Below, in pieces: positions 59,920 through 64,000 of a stretch of DNA of 64,000 bases. The notes beneath the pieces are model-generated. The model had not been told where the DNA came from. It was given only the letters and a program-made list of their open reading frames with translations, and searched no databases. Position numbers and translations under genes: made by a program. Numbering within the stretch: the stretch's first letter is position 1; every line of letters starts with the position of its first letter. The DNA is from JBHGYD01 sp041920415 (GTDB taxonomy: Bacteria > Bacillota > Bacilli > Bacillales > Anoxybacillaceae), in contig JBHGYD010000049.1 of the NCBI GenBank assembly GCA_041920415.1, forward strand, positions 173,391 through 237,390, written 5' to 3'.

Positions 59920-60753
59920 ATGAAGCCTAAAAAGATAAAAGTCATTATATTTGATTTAGATGGTACGTTATATGAAGATACACATCATTTTGATTATTAC
60001 GCAAAACGTATTGAAGAATGATTAAGCGAGGAAAAGAGGAAATTTTTTCGTAAAGACTATCAAGCCGTTCTCTCCGGGAGTCATCCGTTAAAAATCGGAA
60101 GTGTATACGACGGTGAAAAAGATTTCATTCTCATATTGAAAAATGGTATTGCAAAAGAAGTATACAGATGGGATGGAACGAAATTAGCGCTTGATAAAGT
60201 TCAAGCACTATATCCAAAACCAATTACGGTAAACCTAGATAATATGTTCAGCATCGGCGATTTATGGTGGGTACCAAGTTCGATTGGTCGTCATTACGGA
60301 TTGAAAAACGAGGATACATATCAAGCATTTCTTGAAACAAGAAAATTTATGATGGGGCCTAGTTTTAACATGTTCAACGAGGAGTCTCCCACGTCTAAGC
60401 GAAGTGTAGGTGGGAGAGGTTCATTGACAAACAGCCCGCAACTAGACAGTGAAGCCATTCTCGAAAAGTTAGGTTTAACGAACATTTTTCATCAAAAAAT
60501 ATTTGAAGCAGGAAAGCCAACGAAAACAGCGAAACATTTTGAAGAAATTCGCACGGATTTTAAGGTAAGTTATGGAGAAATGATGAGCGTCGGTGATAAT
60601 TTATTAAATGATATTGTTCCAGCAAAAAATCTCGGGTGCAAGACGATCTATATTAATCCGCATAAAATTGGGAATAACGAAAGTGCTGATATAGTCGTTA
60701 AGAAAGTGAGGGGATGTTTGGAAATACTGCAAAATTTACCCAAGAAAATATAG
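59920..60753 (+). pseudogene. HAD-family hydrolase, interrupted by an in-frame TGA
   Basis: From ATG 59920 the frame encodes IKVIIFDLDGTLYEDTHHFDYY, with the HAD motif I DLDGT, then meets TGA at 60019-60021 (codon 34). The same frame continues without another stop to 60753, encoding a cap region and motif IV MMSVGDNLLNDIVPAKNLG, for a would-be 277 residues. A single nonsense change has thus split it. The 3' part (open from 60136) could still be made but would lack the nucleophile. A palindromic insertion at 60385-60428 adds about 15 residues (SPTSKRSVGGRGSLT) in frame. The upstream ribosome site is weak. Confidence 0.8.
60385..60428 (+). mobile_element. IS200/IS605-like end hairpin inside the HAD gene
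   Basis: TCTCCCAC (60385-60392) pairs with GTGGGAGA (60410-60417), with CTAAGCGAAGTG in the loop and GGTTCATTGAC after it. The same pattern occurs inverted at 60787-60832. Both resemble right ends of IS200/IS605 (TnpB-associated) elements in thermophilic bacilli as I recall them. No tnpA or tnpB is present. Confidence 0.55.
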
Positions 60754-60778
60754 TAAGATTTAAGATGTTACTGACAAA

Positions 60779-60792
60779 GTAAGAAACTTGAA
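60779..60792 (+). repeat. 14-bp direct repeat, right copy
   Basis: GTAAGAAACTTGAA, identical to 59895-59908; its TTGAA end abuts the inverted IS-like hairpin. Confidence 0.8.
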
Positions 60793-60832
60793 CCACTCCC
60801 ACTTTCATTTCGTTTAGAAATGGGAATCTTCT
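60787..60832 (-). mobile_element. second IS200/IS605-like end hairpin, inverted
   Basis: Read on the minus strand it is CCCATTTCTAAACGAAATG, then AAAGTGGGAGTGGTTCAAG: the same CTAA.CGAA.TG loop, GTGGGAG arm and GGTTCA end as the copy in the HAD gene. Confidence 0.58.
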
Positions 60833-60863
60833 CGCCTATTCTTAGATAAAATAAAAATCTTAC

Positions 60864-60885
60864 TAAACTATGTTCTAAATAAACA
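60864..60885 (+). repeat. 22-bp direct repeat, right copy
   Basis: Identical to 59828-59849; the start-to-start distance is 1036 bases. A 43-codon frame starts right after it at 60888 but overlaps a terminator and is probably not a gene. Confidence 0.85.
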
Positions 60886-60977
60886 TAATGAAATTTTATA
60901 TCGAAGCGACAAATAAGCAAATTGATCAAATGTTGCTTCATAATCCAGCTAAACAATTTGGGGAAATAACAATTAAA

Positions 60978-61005
60978 AAGCAGCCTGGATTAAGGCTGCT
61001 TTTTT
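60978..61005 (+). terminator. terminator, possibly bidirectional
   Basis: AAGCAGCCT (60978-60986) pairs with AGGCTGCTT (60993-61001), followed by TTTT; an A run precedes it, so it could also end the minus-strand ymaF-like transcript. Confidence 0.82.
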
Positions 61006-61027
61006 CGCGTCGGCAATAGAGGTAATT

Positions 61028-61366
61028 TCAGCGGGTTCCAGGAGCGGGTTTATCAACACCTGTCACACGATGTCTATGACCGTGATCTTCTGTTGTGTAG
61101 AAATCGTAATAATGTACGTGCATGCCATCTCCAACAGGAATGGCTGGACCTGAGTAAGCTCGATAATAATGAGTATGACCATCTTCATATAACACATAAC
61201 CTTCAGTGTAGTGGATGTGGCTCCCATCCTCCGTAGGAATTGGTGGCGATGTGATATCTAAACATTGATGTACATGTCCACCTTCAACAGAAGTATAATC
61301 CACTGAGCCATGGTTATGATTTGGGACAAAACCAGAGACAAAATCATCTTTGCCCACTTTTTTCAT
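61028..61366 (-). CDS. YmaF-family histidine-rich protein
   Basis: 112 residues with repeated HxH units: NHNHGSVDYTS, GGHVHQCLDITSPPIP, GSHIHYTEGYVLYEDGHTHYYRAYSGPAIPVGDGMHVHYY and EDHGHRHRVTG. The DGxHxHY spacing recurs every 20-25 residues, giving a likely beta-strand repeat with metal-binding potential. It matches B. subtilis YmaF, of unknown function. GGGGTGTCGTT precedes the ATG at 61366. Divergent from the ABC exporter genes. Confidence 0.82.
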   Translation of the reverse strand: MKKVGKDDFVSGFVPNHNHGSVDYTSVEGGHVHQCLDITSPPIPTEDGSHIHYTEGYVLYEDGHTHYYRAYSGPAIPVGDGMHVHYYDFYTTEDHGHRHRVTGVDKPAPGTR

Positions 61367-61586
61367 AACGACACCCCATTCGAAGAAAATGATAAGATAT
61401 CGTTAATATATATGAATGAACGCAGAGAATAGTCATAAGATGATAAAAGAGTTTCATTTGTGTAAAAAAGAAAATAAATGATAAAATACGAGAGTTTCTC
61501 AAAAGAAGAATGACAATGTTTATTCTTCTGAAAAATGCATGAGACTACAACATATATGCTCACTTAATGAAAATAGGGGGACTCAT

Positions 61587-62507
61587 ATGGAGATCGTGTT
61601 AGATGTAAAACATTTGAAAAAAGCATACGGCAAGAAACAAGCCTTGCAAGACGTCACATTTACTGTATCAAAAGGAACTTGCTTAGGTTTATTAGGACCC
61701 AATGGAGCTGGTAAATCAACGACGATGAAAATTCTTACAGGGATCATAGAGGCTGATAGCGGGACTGCTACTATATTAGGAATGGACTCTGTAAAAAAAC
61801 GGCATGCTATTCGCCGGCTAGTTGGATATGTACCGCAAGCCATCACATTATATGAACAACTGAGCGCCTATGATAACCTTGTATTTTTTGGAGAAATGTA
61901 CGGAGTTCGCGGAGCAAAGTTAAAGAAGCGAATCGCGGAAGTATTAGAACAAACCGGTCTTACAGATCGGGCGAAAGATGCGGTAAATACCTTCTCCGGT
62001 GGGATGAAGAGACGAGTGAATATTGCGGCAGCTTTGCTTCATCAACCCCAGTTACTAATTCTTGATGAGCCAACTGTAGGAATTGATCCTCAATCACGCA
62101 ATCATATTTTTGAAATGATTCGTTCTTTATTGGCAGAAGGAGTGACCATCATATATTCCACGCACTATATGGAGGAAGTCGAAATTCTATGTAACAATGT
62201 AGCTATTATTGACAACGGGGTCGTTCTCACCCAAGAGCCTTTAAAAGAACTATTAGATCGATATAGTCATCAGGCCATTTATGTAGAAGGGGAAGGGATA
62301 GAGAAGCTTTTAAATATTCCCTATGCAACAAAAACGTATCATAAAGGCAGCGGCTGGGTCATTGAAACCAATGATGTGATGTTAGCTGTGAAAGAAGTTT
62401 TACAAAGGGCTGAGAACCAGGGAATTGAAATAAAAGAATTAGAGATCAGCCGTCCGACACTTGAATCCGTTTTCTTATCGCTGACAGGTACGAACTTAAG
62501 AGATTAA
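61587..62507 (+). CDS. ABC-2 exporter ATP-binding protein
   Basis: 306 residues: Walker A GPNGAGKSTT, Q-loop GYVPQAITLYEQLSAYDNL, signature FSGGMKRR, Walker B LLILDEPTVGID and H-loop STHYMEEVE. The C-terminal 80 residues are the extension common in drug or lantibiotic ABC-2 ATPases. The ATG at 61587 lies after AGGGGGACTCAT; the upstream frame is not used. It drives the permease encoded 54 bases downstream. Confidence 0.92.
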   Translation: MEIVLDVKHLKKAYGKKQALQDVTFTVSKGTCLGLLGPNGAGKSTTMKILTGIIEADSGTATILGMDSVKKRHAIRRLVGYVPQAITLYEQLSAYDNLVFFGEMYGVRGAKLKKRIAEVLEQTGLTDRAKDAVNTFSGGMKRRVNIAAALLHQPQLLILDEPTVGIDPQSRNHIFEMIRSLLAEGVTIIYSTHYMEEVEILCNNVAIIDNGVVLTQEPLKELLDRYSHQAIYVEGEGIEKLLNIPYATKTYHKGSGWVIETNDVMLAVKEVLQRAENQGIEIKELEISRPTLESVFLSLTGTNLRD

Positions 62508-62561
62508 CTGGTTCGGTTTTAAGCTTTAGAACAACAAAAAGAAAGGAAAAGAGAATATCAT

Positions 62562-63704
62562 ATGAAAAGTATTATGATCAAAGAACTCAAACTGTTAGTA
62601 AAGGAAAAAGGGAATTTTTTCTTTCTCATTATCTTACCGATCCTCTTCATCATTGTGTTTGGTTCCATTTTTGGCAATATAGATGATGTATCATTAACCA
62701 TCCATTACGTCGATCAAGACCAATCTCCAGCATCAAAAGACTTTCTTCATCACCTAGATCAAATCAAAGGAATTCAAGTGAAAGAGATTCATTCATCGGT
62801 TCATGAACAGGTGAAGCAAATTAAAAAAGGTAAACTCTCTTCGCTTCTTGTTATTCCTAAAGGGTTTTATCATAGCCTGCAGACAGGAGATCAAGTGAGT
62901 GTTCCATTTTATCATGATGCTGCTAATAATGCAGCTTCTGCACCGATTCAAGCTATTTTAAATTCTGTAGCGAACCAGTACCGAGAATATAAGTTATCTA
63001 GTACCTTAGCAAGCATGGGCAAAACAGATACAGAAATTACCCATATTTTACAGTCACCTATTCAAATTAAAGAGATGAAAGAAAATGCAGTACATATTCA
63101 TGCTATTGAACAAATTGTTCCTGGTTACACTGTCATGTTCGTCTTCTTCATTATTTTAGTCATGATGCGGAGTTTTCTGCGCGAAAAAGAGTCAGGGATG
63201 GTTTCACGATTACGAAGCACGCCAATGAACCCTCTAGAATACCTCATGGGGATGTGGATTCCAGCTATCATTTCTGTACTTATTCAATGTACGATCCTGT
63301 TAACGTTTGGTCACTTTGTTTACGATCTTCATTTAGGAGATCTTGGCGCGATCAGCATGATTATTCTTTGTCTTAGCATTTGTGGTACCGGTCTTGGGTT
63401 AGCCGTATCTTTTCTAATTAAAGGAGAAAACCAAGGTAGAGGAATTACCATGCTCATTACATTAGGAGGGGCTGCCCTCGGCGGAATATGGGTTCCTTAC
63501 GATATGCTGCCAAGTATGATTCAAACGATCGCTCACTACACTCCACAATTTTGGGCACAAAAAGGTTTACAGGATGTGATTACCCGCGGTGCTCACTTGA
63601 ATGATATATGGTCAACGTTGATAGTGCTATTAACGTTCGGGATAGGGGGATTGTTGATCGGTCTCCTTCGATTTAAATCTTTCTTACGTTCGGCTGCAAA
63701 CTGA
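62562..63704 (+). CDS. ABC-2 exporter permease
   Basis: 380 residues in the YhaP/DrrB-like arrangement: one N-terminal helix (FFFLIILPILFIIVFGSIFG), a soluble extracytoplasmic domain of about 150 residues (VSLTIHYVDQDQSPASKDFL...), then five helices, with FLREKESGMVSRLRSTPMNPLEYLMGMW at the start of the ABC2 domain. AAAGGAAAAGAG lies upstream of the ATG. With the ATPase it forms an exporter of unknown substrate, possibly an antibiotic or a lipid. No regulator is visible within the window. Confidence 0.88.
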   Translation: MKSIMIKELKLLVKEKGNFFFLIILPILFIIVFGSIFGNIDDVSLTIHYVDQDQSPASKDFLHHLDQIKGIQVKEIHSSVHEQVKQIKKGKLSSLLVIPKGFYHSLQTGDQVSVPFYHDAANNAASAPIQAILNSVANQYREYKLSSTLASMGKTDTEITHILQSPIQIKEMKENAVHIHAIEQIVPGYTVMFVFFIILVMMRSFLREKESGMVSRLRSTPMNPLEYLMGMWIPAIISVLIQCTILLTFGHFVYDLHLGDLGAISMIILCLSICGTGLGLAVSFLIKGENQGRGITMLITLGGAALGGIWVPYDMLPSMIQTIAHYTPQFWAQKGLQDVITRGAHLNDIWSTLIVLLTFGIGGLLIGLLRFKSFLRSAAN

Positions 63705-63860
63705 ATGATCCATATTTGATACAAAAATATGTCTGGCTTCTTCAAGGTATTGCTACCTTCCGTAATAATTTTTCATGACCTACCAACGCTTGATGTTATT
63801 TCTCATAAAACATCCAAAAAGAACCGCTGAGCATTAAGCGTTTTGAACAGTCAATACATC

Positions 63861-63914
63861 GAGGCTGTCTCAAAAGGTCAGTAAAATGACTTTTTGAGAA
63901 CAGCTCTCTTTTTT
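63861..63914 (+). terminator. terminator downstream of the ABC-2 operon
   Basis: GAG.CTGT.TCAAAA.GTCA pairs with TGAC.TTTTGAG.ACAG.CTC, followed by six T residues. The 150 bases between the permease stop and this hairpin contain no gene. Confidence 0.75.
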
Positions 63915-63956
63915 CTTTTTCCATCATATGGATTATATTTTTTATCTGAATGGAAG

Positions 63957-63985
63957 AGAACCCTCCTATGCTCGGGTTTTCTTCT
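63957..63985 (+). other. small hairpin near the window end
   Basis: AACCC and GGGTT arms around a short loop followed by TTCTTC. The rest of 63915-64000 has no recognisable feature. Confidence 0.35.
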
Positions 63986-64000
63986 TTTTCTTTCGATGTG

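Noticed and set aside
60888..61019. 43-codon frame after the right 22-bp repeat
   Set aside because: It overlaps a clear terminator hairpin and lacks a ribosome site.
1..64000. CRISPR arrays, prophage, tRNA or rRNA genes, intact transposases
   Set aside because: Looked for on reading both strands; the only tandem arrays are inside cotB, and no transposase, integrase, phage structural or tRNA-like sequence was recognised.

Overview
The window looks like chromosome from a moderately thermophilic, spore-forming Bacillaceae of the Anoxybacillus/Geobacillus/Parageobacillus group. The evidence is an alcohol dehydrogenase very close to what I remember of the B. stearothermophilus ADH-T enzyme, B. 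subtilis-like gene sets (yng, yhbI-yhbJ-yhcA, ytrA-ytrB, yfiB-yfiC, mta), two gerA-type germination operons, a KinB-like kinase, CotB, strong Shine-Dalgarno (SD) sites, and frequent GTG/TTG starts. Nearly all assignments come from reading the proteins and recalling families; no database search was run.

Layout. 1-8941: a leucine/isovalerate degradation operon in the B. subtilis yngJ-I-H-HB-G-F-E order, with a two-subunit CoA transferase added at the end, so leucine carbon could be taken through acetoacetate to acetoacetyl-CoA. 9031-9266: a free-standing structured RNA that I read as 6S RNA. 9379-12156: a MarR-controlled EmrAB-type efflux operon. 12268-15484: a class A penicillin-binding protein and small conserved Bacillaceae proteins. 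15556-20692 (minus): a Fsr-like MFS exporter and a gerB-gerA-gerC operon. 20820-22900: two EamA exporters, the first behind an apparent leader-peptide translational attenuator. 23044-30354: a KinB-like kinase, a ytr-like GntR/ABC operon with a matching operator, and a CadC/CadA heavy-metal efflux pair with two operators. 30479-34760: a small membrane protein and a second germination operon (A-C-B order).

34943-37217: a phosphatase / anti-sigma kinase / STAS partner-switching module with no sigma factor beside it. 37353-43427: adhT, a heterodimeric ABC exporter, a MOSC protein and a thioredoxin-like protein. 43600-46132: cotB and a CotB-like paralogue among transposon-end-like repeats. 46402-52367: an ArsB-like permease, a cold-shock gene with an attenuator-like leader, a FetB-like permease, a frameshifted mta, and a TauE/SafE exporter with an elaborate leader. 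52734-54306: a quinone reductase and an MhqP-like DoxX protein behind a near-consensus MhqR box. 54974-60753: a stand-alone glutamine synthetase, a DUF2332 protein, a NUDIX hydrolase, an MBL-fold protein, and a broken HAD phosphatase carrying IS200/IS605-like hairpins. 61028-63704: a YmaF-like protein and an ABC-2 exporter.

The best candidate for an undescribed system is the leader at 20856-20986. A 17-18 codon peptide is followed by complementary segments arranged as in erm/cat attenuators. One segment can pair either upstream with its exact complement or downstream with the SD of the EamA transporter. No tRNA, rRNA, CRISPR array or intact transposase was recognised.
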